Notes: generated from the sequence alone by a model not told the origin. Positions 19,288 to 28,256 are shown, numbered from the stretch's first letter. The stretch is 64,000 nucleotides of DNA from Streptococcus mitis SK564 (GCF_000148525.1 NZ_AEDU01000023.1:1-64000); one strand, 5' to 3'. Translations and numbers: made by a program.

Positions 19288-20514
19288 CTAGATACTTTCA
19301 CGAATATTCAAGAGCATGGCAAAGGCAACTAGAAGAAATAGCAATAAAACAAAGCTAACTGCCAGAGTTCCAAAGCTAGTAGCAATGGTTACCAAAGCTA
19401 TTGTAAATAAGCTCGGTAAAACAACCGTAATAGCACCGATAGAGGATTGAACTGCTCCCATTGACTCCTCAGGTATTTGTTTAAAAATGAGTTCCTGTAA
19501 TCTAGGAGAGAGGACACCTGCGAAAAAGGCATCCAAGGCACTAAAGATAAGAATCCAGTCAAAACGAACTGTGGCAAATCCTACTAGAAGAAGCAACTGG
19601 ATGACAAGTGAGGCATAGAGAGCTGTTTTTATAGAAATCGTATTTTTCAAATAGCTACTCACAAGACTTCCGACAATAAGGGCTGCTAATTCAAGAGTGG
19701 ATAACAAGGCAAGAGATTGACCTGTTTGTAAATTCAAAAAGGGCTGATTCCTCAAAAATAGAGTAGAAACAGGAACTGTAACATTTATCACTGCTTGACT
19801 AATAGAAATAATAAACAAAACCAAGAGCACCTGATTCATATTCCATATCAATTTCGATGATTGGAGCAAATGCTGGCAAAAGGATTTTACAGAGAGTCCT
19901 TCTTGATAGCTAATCGTTTTTTCTACTTTCAAGAGATCATTTTTTATGAAGAGGATACCTAAAAATGCGATTAAAAAGGTAAGAGCGTTCAGCAAGGAAA
20001 TAAACTGGATGGATAGAATACCTAATAAGACTCCTCCTAAAATATTACTGATTGTTTTCACCAAACTAACAGTTGACTATTTAAATCCAATAGCTTCTGC
20101 CAGATGATCTTGCCCAATAATTCTAATGAAAATCGGAGTGAGCATGGCGCCTGAAAAATAACTCAATGTGTCAGACAAGAGGTTAATCAGACAAATAAAT
20201 GCTACTATCAACAAGGAGAAAGACTGCCCTGAAAGCGATAGGGACACTATAGAGTAAAGCAAAAATTTTGCAAAACTAATAATTGTATATTTTAGGACAC
20301 GATGATGTTGAAAATCCGCCAAAACTCCCAGAAAGATTTGTAGAACTTGGGGAAGGGTTTCTGAAATCGTGATAAGTAAAATCGCCAAAGGGGCAAAAGA
20401 GGCATCTGCCACATAATTCAGGAAGGCCAGATAAAAAATCGTATCCCCAAGCGTTGAAATCCACTGGTTGATAGTTAATTGCCTAAAATCTCTATTTTGA
20501 AGAAATACTTTCAT
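19288..20514 (-). pseudogene. MFS transporter interrupted by an in-frame amber stop
   Basis: Two halves of one major-facilitator protein lie in the same frame. Residues 1-145 (20514 down) end at TAG 20077-20079 after AEAIGFK, and the frame then continues STVSLVKTISNILGG for about 260 more codons. Replacing the TAG with, for example, CAG would give a normal 408-residue twelve-helix exporter starting MKVFLQNRDFRQLTINQWIS. It is the last gene of the vp1-type operon. Likely a recent nonsense mutation; a sequencing error or readthrough is possible. Confidence 0.85.
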
Positions 20515-20585
20515 TACAACTCCTTTTTAAATTCAAATGGGAATCTTTCCCCAAGAATAGACCGCGATACTACTAACAACCAAAA

Positions 20586-21280
20586 TTACAGTAACATCAA
20601 AAGCTGACCAATACCATTGTAGACTATATGCAGTCCAATAGGCCAATAAATTGACTTTGTCATTCTAAATAAGACTGCAAATATAAGACCTCCACCCATA
20701 TAGAAGACAAAGTCTGTCAATACCCAACCATGATTACTAATATGCAATATTCCAAACAAAGCAGCAGAACCAAGTACATCCAGTCCCCATTTTTTCCCTT
20801 TTTCCAGAGCAGTCATCACTAATCCACGATAAATCATGTCTTCAAAAATGGGACCTGCAATTACAGGATAAAAAAATACATCAAAAATGCCGTAGCTCCT
20901 GTAAAAGTAGGAGCAGCATGTTGATAAGAAATTTCATTGCGAGTAGGTGGGAAAAGAAAAAAGGTGACAAAATTCCAAACAACAAAAGCAAGCAGAGCTA
21001 GGAAGGAATAGAAAAGATAAGATTTTTTAAACTTTCTACTGTTGATTTTCTGCCATTTACCTGACCAAATCATAGCAATAAGTGCAAATAGAACCACAAG
21101 AAAGTGCAACATCATATCTGATAAATAATAGCCAAAGTTAGATAGGCCAAAGTTAGATAGGCCAAAGTTAGATAGACCAATAACAAGGTCGCTGCGTAAA
21201 ACTAGACTACTGAACTTCTGGTCAGCCATGATAAGCAGAACAACTACAATAAAATAGTATTTAGAAATTATCTTTTTCAT
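20586..21280 (-). pseudogene. CPBP (CAAX) membrane protease, frameshifted
   Basis: The first 139 codons (21280 down) end MYFFIL and stop. The remaining protein continues in the next frame as PVIAGPIFEDMIYRGL, the CPBP motif with Glu-Asp and Arg, and on through HISNHGW and HIVYNG to 20586. The break lies at a run of seven T on the coding strand (20869-20875), where an eighth would restore the frame. The protein closely resembles the intact paralogue next to it. The N-terminal part carries a threefold GLSNF repeat. Could be phase-variable. Confidence 0.85.
21131..21178 (-). repeat. 15-base tandem repeat, three copies, coding GLSNF
   Basis: Near-perfect copies of AGGCCAAAGTTAGAT in the N-terminal part of the frameshifted CPBP gene; the reading frame is kept through the repeat. 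Confidence 0.85.
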
Positions 21281-21291
21281 ATTTCATCTTT

Positions 21292-21966
21292 CTAATATCC
21301 AAACACCAATAAGCTCACGATAATTAAAAAGGTATTCCACAAGATGTGAAGTGTCATTGACCAATAAATTGAACGTGTATAACGAAAAAGAATACAGAGT
21401 AGCAGACCTGCTCCTGCATAAACGATGAAGTCTGTTAACACCCATCCATATTGTAAAACATGGATGAGACTAAAGAGTGCGGAAGAAATAATGGCATCAA
21501 TATAGTATTTTTTAAATTTAGATAGGGCTGTCATCAGAAGGCCACGGAAAACTAACTCCTCAACTATCGGAGCAATAAGACTGCCATAGAGAATACGTGT
21601 CACAAAATAACTAATTCCCGTCAAATTGGCTACGGCTTCTTTTATAGCACTACTATTTTGTGTGCTGGGAAAGATCCTAGTCGTTATATTTACCCACAAA
21701 AACATCAATATAAAGGAAAGAAAGAAGATACCCAGATAGGACCAACGAAACTGAAATCGACCGTAATCTTTCCAACGTTGACTCTTAACAAGAAGCACAG
21801 TACTAGCAATTCCTTCAATTACTATCAATAAAATTTGAATCCCATAAAATCCAAAATCTGATAATTGATCCACAAACTCTAATCTCACTACTAAACTAAA
21901 AATCAAGTAATAAGACATAAGTACCAAAATGGTTCCTAGGTAAAATTTCGTTTCTCCCCTTTTCAT
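21292..21966 (-). CDS. CPBP family intramembrane metalloprotease (bacteriocin-immunity type)
   Basis: 224 residues, about seven helices. Protease motifs are complete: EELVFRGLL (Glu-Glu and Arg), SLIHVLQYGW and HILWNTF with the metal-binding His residues. Such proteins occur in bacteriocin loci, as immunity factors or peptide-processing enzymes. It starts just downstream of the double-glycine peptide gene and is the second gene of the operon. Confidence 0.87.
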   Translation of the reverse strand: MKRGETKFYLGTILVLMSYYLIFSLVVRLEFVDQLSDFGFYGIQILLIVIEGIASTVLLVKSQRWKDYGRFQFRWSYLGIFFLSFILMFLWVNITTRIFPSTQNSSAIKEAVANLTGISYFVTRILYGSLIAPIVEELVFRGLLMTALSKFKKYYIDAIISSALFSLIHVLQYGWVLTDFIVYAGAGLLLCILFRYTRSIYWSMTLHILWNTFLIIVSLLVFGY

Positions 21967-21984
21967 AGTTTCTTCTCCTAAATA

Positions 21985-22206
21985 TTAGTTACGGCGTTTT
22001 CCAAACAGTCCTTCAATCAGCCCATTAGTCCAATCAAATGCCCCATAAGGTCTGGGACTAATACCTCTACCTCCCCAAGCAGGCAAAGCACTGCCACCAC
22101 AACCAATATTTTCACCCACGCAAACCGAAGTGATATTTCCTCCTCTAACATCTTGCAACTCAGCTTCTGTCAATTCCATTGTTTCTGCAAATTGTAAATT
22201 TAACAT
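21985..22206 (-). CDS. vp1: Double-glycine secreted peptide, VP1-type
   Basis: 73 residues. Leader MLNLQFAETMELTEAELQDVRGG ends in Gly22-Gly23, the cleavage site used by peptidase-containing ABC exporters (ComA/BlpA type). The mature part would be 50 residues, rich in Gly, with Cys29 and Cys36, three Trp/aromatic blocks and a basic GKRRN tail. Its position beside an Rgg gene and short pheromone gene, and CPBP genes after it, match the pneumococcal vp1 operon under Rgg144/SHP144 control. No exporter gene is here, so export must rely on one coded elsewhere. Ribosome site AAGGAGTG. Confidence 0.8.
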   Translation of the reverse strand: MLNLQFAETMELTEAELQDVRGGNITSVCVGENIGCGGSALPAWGGRGISPRPYGAFDWTNGLIEGLFGKRRN

Positions 22207-22284
22207 CTTTTACACTCCTTCAATTATCTTCATTTGTAAACCACTTCTGCGACCTAGGATTTGCTTCAAATGTTTTACAAGGAC

Positions 22285-22319
22285 AGTATAACACGGAAAT
22301 TGGCTTATTTTAGAAAATC
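22285..22319 (-). promoter_or_regulatory. vp1 promoter with putative Rgg box
   Basis: Extended -10 (TGTTATACT) with ATTTCCGTG directly before it and GATTTT 13 bases further up. The same pattern with the same spacing occurs at the pheromone promoter. Confidence 0.6.
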
Positions 22320-22359
22320 GCATATTTGATATTTTTTCTTGTAGCAATTTCTTATTTGT

Positions 22360-22394
22360 GATTTTGGTAGATTTGATTATTTCCCTGGTATAAT
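22360..22394 (+). promoter_or_regulatory. Pheromone-gene promoter with putative Rgg box
   Basis: GATTTT, 13 bases, ATTTCCCTGG, TATAAT (extended -10 TGGTATAAT). No -35 match, so activator-dependent. It is divergent from the vp1 promoter and shares its pattern exactly. Confidence 0.6.
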
Positions 22395-22424
22395 AAAGTT
22401 ACTACTGACAAGGAGGCTAATAAT

Positions 22425-22502
22425 ATGAAAAAAAGAAAAATTCAACTAATACTTCTACTCATTACCGAATGGATTATCGTCTTCCCATTTCTAACTAATT
22501 GA
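22425..22502 (+). CDS. shp144: SHP-type short hydrophobic pheromone peptide (SHP144-like)
   Basis: 25 residues: basic start MKKRKIQ, hydrophobic LILLLIT, then EWIIVFPFLTN at the C-terminus. From memory the pneumococcal SHP144 pheromone is EWVIVIPFLTNL, so this is a close variant lacking the last Leu. AAGGAGG lies 8 bases before the ATG and a good extended -10 lies upstream. The gene converges on the rgg gene and overlaps its 3' end by 8 bases, the usual SHP/Rgg layout. Exported by PptAB, processed, re-imported by Ami, it should bind the Rgg protein. Confidence 0.8.
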   Translation: MKKRKIQLILLLITEWIIVFPFLTN

Positions 22503-23358
22503 TAAGCTCTTTGTATTGCTGCAAACGCAATTCAAAAAGGGCTATCAATTGTGGATTTTCTAATACTTGCAGAGATTGGATAAAGTATTCAATCTCTTTT
22601 TGATTGCTTCCTTTGGTTTGAAGAAAGACACTCATCTTCTTTAAAAACTGCCACGATACTTTTTCAAAAACATCGTATGGACGAAGCATGCTCTCCAACT
22701 CGGCCTCAAAGATTGGAATATAAGAAAATAGCTTACGCTCCATGAGTTCTGATATAATATTCAGAAATCCACTTTTCATATACAGTCTATTATGTACTAA
22801 CTCTTTAAATTCCTTGGATTTTTCAAGTAACGAGGTTGATAAAAATATCAAATCTTGGTTGCTCAAGAAGGGCATGGTATTGCAAAAGAGATAGAGTTCA
22901 AACCAGGTCCAAGACTCAATAGCATAGAGGTAGGTGGTCAAAAATTCGCTATCCTCCTCTGCTAGCGGATAGCTTTTATCTAAGGAATGGATGGCATCTT
23001 TGATTACAATAGCATTCAAACGACGATAGGTCTCTGCCATCTGTTCTTGCTTGACCTCCTCTAATAGTTGCTCTAAACCAGCTATATCTTGGTGGGCAAA
23101 GCGATCCACAACCTTTCTACCAATTTGCATATGTAGGGATTCTTGATAATTGTTGAGCTTATGACCAAACTCATCAAAATTCATATTGATCCCTTGGATG
23201 GCTAGGATCAACTTATCCGCAGATAGCATAGACTGCCCTAGCTCAAACTTTGACAACTGAGAGGCTGTTAGTCCAGTACAAGCCACATCTGACTGCTTGA
23301 GTTTTCTAGCCAAACGTAATTCCTTGTAAAATTCCCCCAATTCCATTCTCTCAATCAT
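22495..23358 (-). CDS. rgg144: Rgg-family quorum-sensing regulator (Rgg144-like)
   Basis: 287 residues. N-terminal helix-turn-helix (about 10-65; RLARKLKQSDVACTGLTASQLSKFELG), then a helical peptide-binding repeat domain to the end. Length and layout are typical of Rgg/MutR proteins. Convergent with the short pheromone gene and near the divergent vp1 promoter. With pheromone it should activate both promoters. Start ATG 23358 preceded by GGAGGTGGCAAG. Confidence 0.85.
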   Translation of the reverse strand: MIERMELGEFYKELRLARKLKQSDVACTGLTASQLSKFELGQSMLSADKLILAIQGINMNFDEFGHKLNNYQESLHMQIGRKVVDRFAHQDIAGLEQLLEEVKQEQMAETYRRLNAIVIKDAIHSLDKSYPLAEEDSEFLTTYLYAIESWTWFELYLFCNTMPFLSNQDLIFLSTSLLEKSKEFKELVHNRLYMKSGFLNIISELMERKLFSYIPIFEAELESMLRPYDVFEKVSWQFLKKMSVFLQTKGSNQKEIEYFIQSLQVLENPQLIALFELRLQQYKELIN

Positions 23359-23427
23359 CTTGCCACCTCCTATTTTTTATATAGTATATCATTATTTACA
23401 CTCATTTGTCAAAATATTCTGACAGTT

Positions 23428-23460
23428 AAAAAAGGAAAACAGCCAGCTTTAAGCTGACTC
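23428..23460 (-). terminator. Terminator after tsaD
   Basis: AGTCAGCTTAAAGCTGGCT stem followed by TTTTCCTTTTTT on the minus strand. Confidence 0.7.
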
Positions 23461-23461
23461 C

Positions 23462-24472
23462 TTATTCTATGGTATCAAAAGCGAGACTTGGTTTTGCATT
23501 GAGATCCAAGCTTGCAAAGTTTTCTTTGTTCCACTCGCTGACGCTGGCGTAGGCAATCATACCTGCATTGTCTCCGCAGAGGCGCAGTGGTGGGATGATA
23601 ACCTTGACATCTGTGATTTCAGCTGCTAGGCGTTCTCTGAGACCTTTATTGGCTGCCACACCACCTGCCACGACAAGGGTTTTAACAGGGTATTTCTCCA
23701 AAGCCTTCTTAGTTTTTGCCATAAGAATATCCAAGACAGCTGCTTGGAAGGAAGTACACAAATCCTCTGTGGACAAGCTTTCTCCCTTTTGCTCGGCATT
23801 ATGGTGAAGATTGATAAAGGCCGATTTCAAACCTGAGAATGAAAACTCCAGATTATCTTCCTTAATCATGGCACGAGGGAAATCATAAATATCCTGCCCC
23901 TGATGAGCTAGCTCGTCAATCTCACGACCAGCAGGATAGGTCAAGCCCATGACACGGCCAACCTTATCATAGGCCTCGCCAACCGCGTCATCTCGCGTTT
24001 CCCCAACAATCTTGTAGTCACCAGCCTCAGAAACATAAACCAACTCTGTGTGTCCACCGCTAACCAAGAGGGCTAACAAGGGAAACTCCAAAGGCTCTAC
24101 ATTTTGAGCTGCCATGAGGTGACCAGCCATGTGGTTAACAGGGATAAGTGGAAGTCCATGAGCCCAAGCAAAGGCCTTGGCAGCTGACAAACCAACTAGT
24201 AAGGCTCCGACCAAGCCCGGTCCATAGGTAACCGCAACAGCTGTCACGTCCTCTTCGGTAATCCCTGCTTCTGCTAGTGCCTCCTCGATACAGGCTGTAA
24301 TGACCTCGACATGGTGACGACTGGCTACTTCAGGCACTACGCCCCCAAAACGTTTGTGGCTCTCAATTTGACTAGCAATGACATTGGACAAGAGCTGGTC
24401 GTCGTTTTTCAAGACGGCGACACTGGTCTCATCACAGGATGTCTCAAATGCTAAAATATATCTATCCTTCAT
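23462..24472 (-). CDS. tsaD: tRNA N6-adenosine threonylcarbamoyltransferase TsaD
   Basis: 336 residues. Motifs: [12 protein letters not shown], the metal-binding HHVEV of SRHHVEV and [26 protein letters not shown]. Catalyses the last step of t6A37 synthesis with TsaB. Last gene of tsaB-rimI-tsaD, overlapping rimI by 11 bases. Confidence 0.97.
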   Translation of the reverse strand: MKDRYILAFETSCDETSVAVLKNDDQLLSNVIASQIESHKRFGGVVPEVASRHHVEVITACIEEALAEAGITEEDVTAVAVTYGPGLVGALLVGLSAAKAFAWAHGLPLIPVNHMAGHLMAAQNVEPLEFPLLALLVSGGHTELVYVSEAGDYKIVGETRDDAVGEAYDKVGRVMGLTYPAGREIDELAHQGQDIYDFPRAMIKEDNLEFSFSGLKSAFINLHHNAEQKGESLSTEDLCTSFQAAVLDILMAKTKKALEKYPVKTLVVAGGVAANKGLRERLAAEITDVKVIIPPLRLCGDNAGMIAYASVSEWNKENFASLDLNAKPSLAFDTIE

Positions 24473-24899
24473 CTATTTCTCTCTTCATGATAATGGCGTC
24501 CTCGACTGGGTCATGGTAGTAGGCCTTTCGCTCAGCGATGACTGCCATCTTTTCTTTCTTGTAAAATGCTTGCGCTCGTTGATTTGACTTTCTAACTTCG
24601 AGGAAAATCTCCTTGTCTGTCGGCAATTGAGCAAACAAGGCTGACGCAATCCCCTTACCCTGATAGGCTCCTTTAACAGCGATTTGCAAGACTTCTGCCT
24701 CAAAGATATTTTCCTGCACAGCTAGAAATCCAATCACTTCGGTCCCATCATAAGCCAGAGCATACCAAGTCTGATCTTGAGCTAGGTCTGCTTGGATTTG
24801 TTCCAGAGTCCAAGGACTGACTGGGTAAACAGCTGCCATGACAGCGTAGATGTCTTGAGCCAAGTCAGGTTGCTGTTGAGTTCGTTTGATTTCTATCAT
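24462..24899 (-). CDS. rimI: Ribosomal protein S18-alanine N-acetyltransferase RimI
   Basis: 145 residues, GNAT fold with the acetyl-CoA loop [16 protein letters not shown] and [18 protein letters not shown]. Located between tsaB and tsaD with 4- and 11-base overlaps, the standard Firmicute order. Confidence 0.9.
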   Translation of the reverse strand: MIEIKRTQQQPDLAQDIYAVMAAVYPVSPWTLEQIQADLAQDQTWYALAYDGTEVIGFLAVQENIFEAEVLQIAVKGAYQGKGIASALFAQLPTDKEIFLEVRKSNQRAQAFYKKEKMAVIAERKAYYHDPVEDAIIMKREIDEG

Positions 24900-25579
24900 A
24901 GGCGTTTAATGTAAGACTCGCCAGATTCGGTGTGATTCTTGAGCCAGTTTTCCTCAGCCTCGACACGCTTGAGGTAGTTCGGCACAAAATCATGCAAGGA
25001 GTCTGCTTCCTTGTCCCAAGCCAAAAGAGCAAGATTGGCTGCATTAGGCAAGGTTTCTTTGTAATTATTCCTTGGCAAGTGTTCTTGAATCTGCTCCACA
25101 AAGGGGTCAACTTCTCCGACAAAGGTTACCTGACTAGCACCCTTGATTAGCTCGATGACTCGCTCAAATGGCAGGTGCCCTTCTGGCATAACAGGCTGAG
25201 CATTTTCATAGAATCCTGCGTAAACATTGTTGCGACGCGCATCCATCAAAGGAACGAACAAGCCTTCTTGTTGGTAGGGCACCAGAGCCAAGAGGCTAGA
25301 CATACCAACTAACTCAATGTTCAGAGTATGAGCCAGCGTCTTAGCAGTGGCTACCGCGATTCGTAAACCTGTGTAGCTACCTGGCCCTTCCGCCACCACG
25401 ATTCGGTCCAAATCCTTGGGCGTCCAATCCAAACTTGCCATCAAAAAATCGATGGCTGGCATGAGGGTAATACTGTGATTTTTCTTAATATTAATCGTCG
25501 TCTCGGCAAGAACCTGCTTGTCCTCTAAAATAGCGAGAGAAAGAGCCTTGCTGGACGTATCAAAAGCTAATACTTTCAT
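24896..25579 (-). CDS. tsaB: tRNA threonylcarbamoyladenosine biosynthesis protein TsaB
   Basis: 227 residues, ASKHA fold: MKVLAFDTSSKALSLAI, VVAEGPGSYTGLRIAVATAKTLA. Partner of TsaD in t6A formation. First gene of the operon, with a -10 TATAAT on the minus strand at 25610-25615. Confidence 0.95.
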   Translation of the reverse strand: MKVLAFDTSSKALSLAILEDKQVLAETTINIKKNHSITLMPAIDFLMASLDWTPKDLDRIVVAEGPGSYTGLRIAVATAKTLAHTLNIELVGMSSLLALVPYQQEGLFVPLMDARRNNVYAGFYENAQPVMPEGHLPFERVIELIKGASQVTFVGEVDPFVEQIQEHLPRNNYKETLPNAANLALLAWDKEADSLHDFVPNYLKRVEAEENWLKNHTESGESYIKRL

Positions 25580-25609
25580 AACATATTCCTATCTTTTGGT
25601 CTGCTTACT

Positions 25610-25638
25610 ATTATACTACAAAAGCTGGCACATGGGAA
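25610..25638 (-). promoter_or_regulatory. Promoter of tsaB operon
   Basis: TTCCCA, 17-base spacer, TATAAT on the minus strand, 31 bases before the tsaB ATG. Confidence 0.5.
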
Positions 25639-25655
25639 TTTTCTTTATCCCCAAA

Positions 25656-25683
25656 CAAAAATGCCCCAACATAGGCAGGGCAT
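25656..25683 (-). terminator. Terminator after small membrane-protein pseudogene
   Basis: ATGCCC ... GGGCAT stem followed by TTTTTG on the minus strand. Confidence 0.7.
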
Positions 25684-25898
25684 CTAAGCATTTAATCCAA
25701 AGTAAAATACAAACCAAACGACATAGGTTACGAGGAGGAGAAAAATCGAGTAGAGAGTCACAAAGGTAATTTTCCAAAGAACTTGCTTTGTCGTCGTTCC
25801 AGTTTGGCAAATAGAAGATTCCCTCCATAAACGCAAGCAACAAAAACAATAAAAGCTACCAAGCGAGCTCCGATAGCAAAAGCAAATAAGTTATACAT
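25684..25898 (-). pseudogene. Small two-helix membrane protein, frameshifted
   Basis: From an ATG at 25898 with a strong AAGGAGGT site, the frame runs 46 codons (MYNLFAFAIGARLVAFIVF ... FFGKLPL) to a TGA at 25758. Shifting one base at the GGAAAATTACC run gives ITFVTLYSIFLLLVTYVVWF and a stop at 25684 right before a terminator. The intact product would be about 71 residues with two membrane helices and a basic loop (KLERRQSKFFGK). The family is unknown. Either a one-base deletion in an A run has broken it, or the 46-residue form is the true product. Confidence 0.65.
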
Positions 25899-25988
25899 AG
25901 GGCAACCTCCTTGACTTAAAAACTATATGGAATTATGACAAGCAATAAATTTCACTTCCGTTATCAATATAACACATTTTCTTCGTTT

Positions 25989-26004
25989 TTGCAAGCGCTT
26001 ACTA
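25989..26004 (+). promoter_or_regulatory. cre-like CcpA site
   Basis: TTGCAAGCGCTTACTA fits WTGNAARCGNWWWCAW at all but one position. It lies about 35 bases upstream of the rpoY -35 and upstream of the divergent small pseudogene. Confidence 0.45.
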
Positions 26005-26038
26005 AAGAAGCCGAGCTGTGACTTTCTCGTTTCCGTCT

Positions 26039-26067
26039 TTTACTAATTTTTCATTTTGTGGTATAAT
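26039..26067 (+). promoter_or_regulatory. Promoter of rpoY-rnjA
   Basis: TTTACT, 17-base spacer, extended -10 TGGTATAAT. Confidence 0.65.
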
Positions 26068-26177
26068 TGAAATAATTGTAACGAATCAAGGTCAATCTAA
26101 ACACAAAATGGAATGAAATCAAGCAAATCTATGCTAAAAGTTTGGAATAAGCTGACCTGTAAATAGAAAGGAACTAT

Positions 26178-26411
26178 ATGATTTACAAAGTTTTTTATCA
26201 AGAAACAAAAGAACGTAGCCCACGCCGTGAAACAACACGCGCACTTTACCTAGACATCGATGCCAGCTCAGAACTTGAGGGTCGTATCGCTGCTCGCCAA
26301 CTTGTCGAAGAAAATCGCCCAGAGTACAATATCGAGTATATCGAACTCTTGTCTGACAAATTGCTAGATTACGAAAAAGAAACTGGCGCCTTCGAAATTA
26401 CGGAGTTCTAA
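26178..26411 (+). CDS. rpoY: RNA polymerase epsilon subunit
   Basis: 77 residues, starting [21 protein letters not shown] and ending with acidic [10 protein letters not shown]: the RpoY (formerly YkzG) protein of Firmicutes, a small subunit bound near the downstream side of RNA polymerase. It is followed after 1 base by rnjA, the conserved order. Confidence 0.95.
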   Translation: MIYKVFYQETKERSPRRETTRALYLDIDASSELEGRIAARQLVEENRPEYNIEYIELLSDKLLDYEKETGAFEITEF

Positions 26412-26412
26412 T

Positions 26413-28092
26413 ATGGCCTATACTCTTAAACCTGAAGAAGTTGGCGTTTTTGCCATCGGTGGTCTGGGAGAAATCGGGAAAAACACATACGGAATTGAAT
26501 ACCAAGACGAGATTATCATCGTCGATGCTGGGATTAAATTCCCAGAAGATGACTTGCTGGGTATCGACTATGTCATTCCTGACTACTCTTACATCGTAGA
26601 CAACATCGACCGCGTCAAGGCTATTTTGATTACCCACGGACACGAGGACCACATCGGTGGGATTCCATTCCTGCTCAAGCAAGCAAATGTCCCAATCTAT
26701 GCTGGACCACTTGCCTTGGCTTTGATCCGTGGGAAACTCGAAGAACACGGCCTCCTGCGCAACGCCAAACTTTACGAAATCAACCATAACACAGAGTTGA
26801 CCTTTAAAAATCTCAAGGCAACTTTCTTTAGAACTACTCACTCTATTCCAGAGCCTTTGGGGATTGTCATTCATACTCCTCAAGGGAAAATTGTCTGTAC
26901 GGGTGACTTCAAGTTTGACTTAACACCAGTTGGTGAACCAGCAGATTTGCACCGTATGGCTGCGCTTGGTGAAGAAGGTGTACTCTGTCTCCTGTCTGAC
27001 TCGACAAATGCAGAAATTCCAACCTTTACCAACTCTGAAAAAGTCGTTGGCCAATCCATCATGAAGATTATCCAAGGCATTGAAGGACGTATCATCTTTG
27101 CATCTTTTGCCTCAAATATCTTCCGTCTCCAACAAGCAACAGAAGCCGCTGTTAAGACTGGACGTAAGATTGCGGTCTTTGGTCGCTCTATGGAAAAGGC
27201 CATTGTCAACGGAATTGAGCTTGGCTACATCAAAGCTCCTAAGGGAACCTTTATCGAGCCAAATGAAATCAAAGATTATCCTGCAGGCGAGGTTCTGATC
27301 CTCTGTACAGGTAGTCAGGGTGAACCTATGGCAGCCCTCTCTCGTATCGCCAACGGAACCCACCGTCAGGTGCAACTCCAACCAGGTGATACCGTTATCT
27401 TCTCTTCAAGTCCAATCCCTGGAAACACGACTAGCGTCAACAAACTGATTAACATCATTTCTGAAGCTGGTGTCGAAGTTATCCACGGTAAAGTGAACAA
27501 TATCCATACATCTGGACACGGTGGTCAGCAAGAGCAAAAACTTATGCTCCGCTTGATTAAGCCAAAATACTTCATGCCTGTCCACGGTGAATACCGCATG
27601 CAGAAAGTCCATGCTGGACTAGCGGTGGATACTGGTGTCGAGAAGGACAATATCTTTATCATGAGCAATGGTGATGTGCTTGCCCTTACTGCTGACTCAG
27701 CTCGTATCGCAGGCCATTTCAATGCCCAAGACATCTATGTCGATGGAAATCGTATCGGTGAAATCGGTGCTGCTGTCCTCAAAGATCGTCGTGATCTATC
27801 TGAAGACGGTGTCGTTCTAGCAGTCGCAACTGTTGACTTCAAATCGCAGATGATTCTGTCTGGTCCAGACATCCTCAGCCGAGGCTTTGTCTACATGAGA
27901 GAGTCCGGAGACTTGATTCGCCAAAGCCAGCGTATCCTCTTCAATGCCATTCGTATCGCACTGAAAAACAAGGATGCTAGCGTTCAATCTGTCAATGGTG
28001 CCATTGTCAACGCCATTCGCCCCTTCCTTTATGAAAATACAGAACGTGAACCGATTATCATCCCAATGATCCTCACACCAGATGAAGAATAA
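26413..28092 (+). CDS. rnjA: Ribonuclease J1
   Basis: 559 residues. Metallo-beta-lactamase core with [22 protein letters not shown] and SDSTNAE; beta-CASP domain with [14 protein letters not shown]-terminal [27 protein letters not shown]. Five prime exonuclease and endonuclease of mRNA decay and rRNA maturation. Cotranscribed with rpoY and followed by a terminator. Confidence 0.95.
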   Translation: MAYTLKPEEVGVFAIGGLGEIGKNTYGIEYQDEIIIVDAGIKFPEDDLLGIDYVIPDYSYIVDNIDRVKAILITHGHEDHIGGIPFLLKQANVPIYAGPLALALIRGKLEEHGLLRNAKLYEINHNTELTFKNLKATFFRTTHSIPEPLGIVIHTPQGKIVCTGDFKFDLTPVGEPADLHRMAALGEEGVLCLLSDSTNAEIPTFTNSEKVVGQSIMKIIQGIEGRIIFASFASNIFRLQQATEAAVKTGRKIAVFGRSMEKAIVNGIELGYIKAPKGTFIEPNEIKDYPAGEVLILCTGSQGEPMAALSRIANGTHRQVQLQPGDTVIFSSSPIPGNTTSVNKLINIISEAGVEVIHGKVNNIHTSGHGGQQEQKLMLRLIKPKYFMPVHGEYRMQKVHAGLAVDTGVEKDNIFIMSNGDVLALTADSARIAGHFNAQDIYVDGNRIGEIGAAVLKDRRDLSEDGVVLAVATVDFKSQMILSGPDILSRGFVYMRESGDLIRQSQRILFNAIRIALKNKDASVQSVNGAIVNAIRPFLYENTEREPIIIPMILTPDEE

Positions 28093-28099
28093 ATCATAA

Positions 28100-28128
28100 A
28101 ACAGCCCCGATTTTCGGAGCTGTTTTTC
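28100..28128 (+). terminator. Terminator after rnjA
   Basis: ACAGCCCCGA-TTTT-CGGAGCTGT followed by TTTT. Confidence 0.85.
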
Positions 28129-28152
28129 TCTATGCTTTCTTTTGAGATTGAA

Positions 28153-28256
28153 ACTCAATAAAAATCGAAATCAGACTAGAAGGCTAGGCGAAAGCATAAC
28201 TTGAGTTAGGTGAGCCGAAGCCGACGACGTATTATTTTGATTTTTGAAGAGTTTTA
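28153..28256 (+). repeat. Divergent BOX-like element reaching into mnmG
   Basis: ACTCAATAAAAATCGAAA ... CTAGAAGGCTAGGCG ... GATTTTTGAAGAGTTT has the end pattern of a BOX repeat but a different middle. Its right end codes the last residues of MnmG (KTLQKSK). Confidence 0.5.

Larger units (their letters stand above)
25899..26177. other. Intergenic region with CcpA-like site and rpoY promoter
   Basis: Holds a cre-like sequence (25989-26004) and the rpoY promoter. I see no further gene. About 100 bases of 5' leader precede rpoY, with no structure I can name. Confidence 0.6.
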
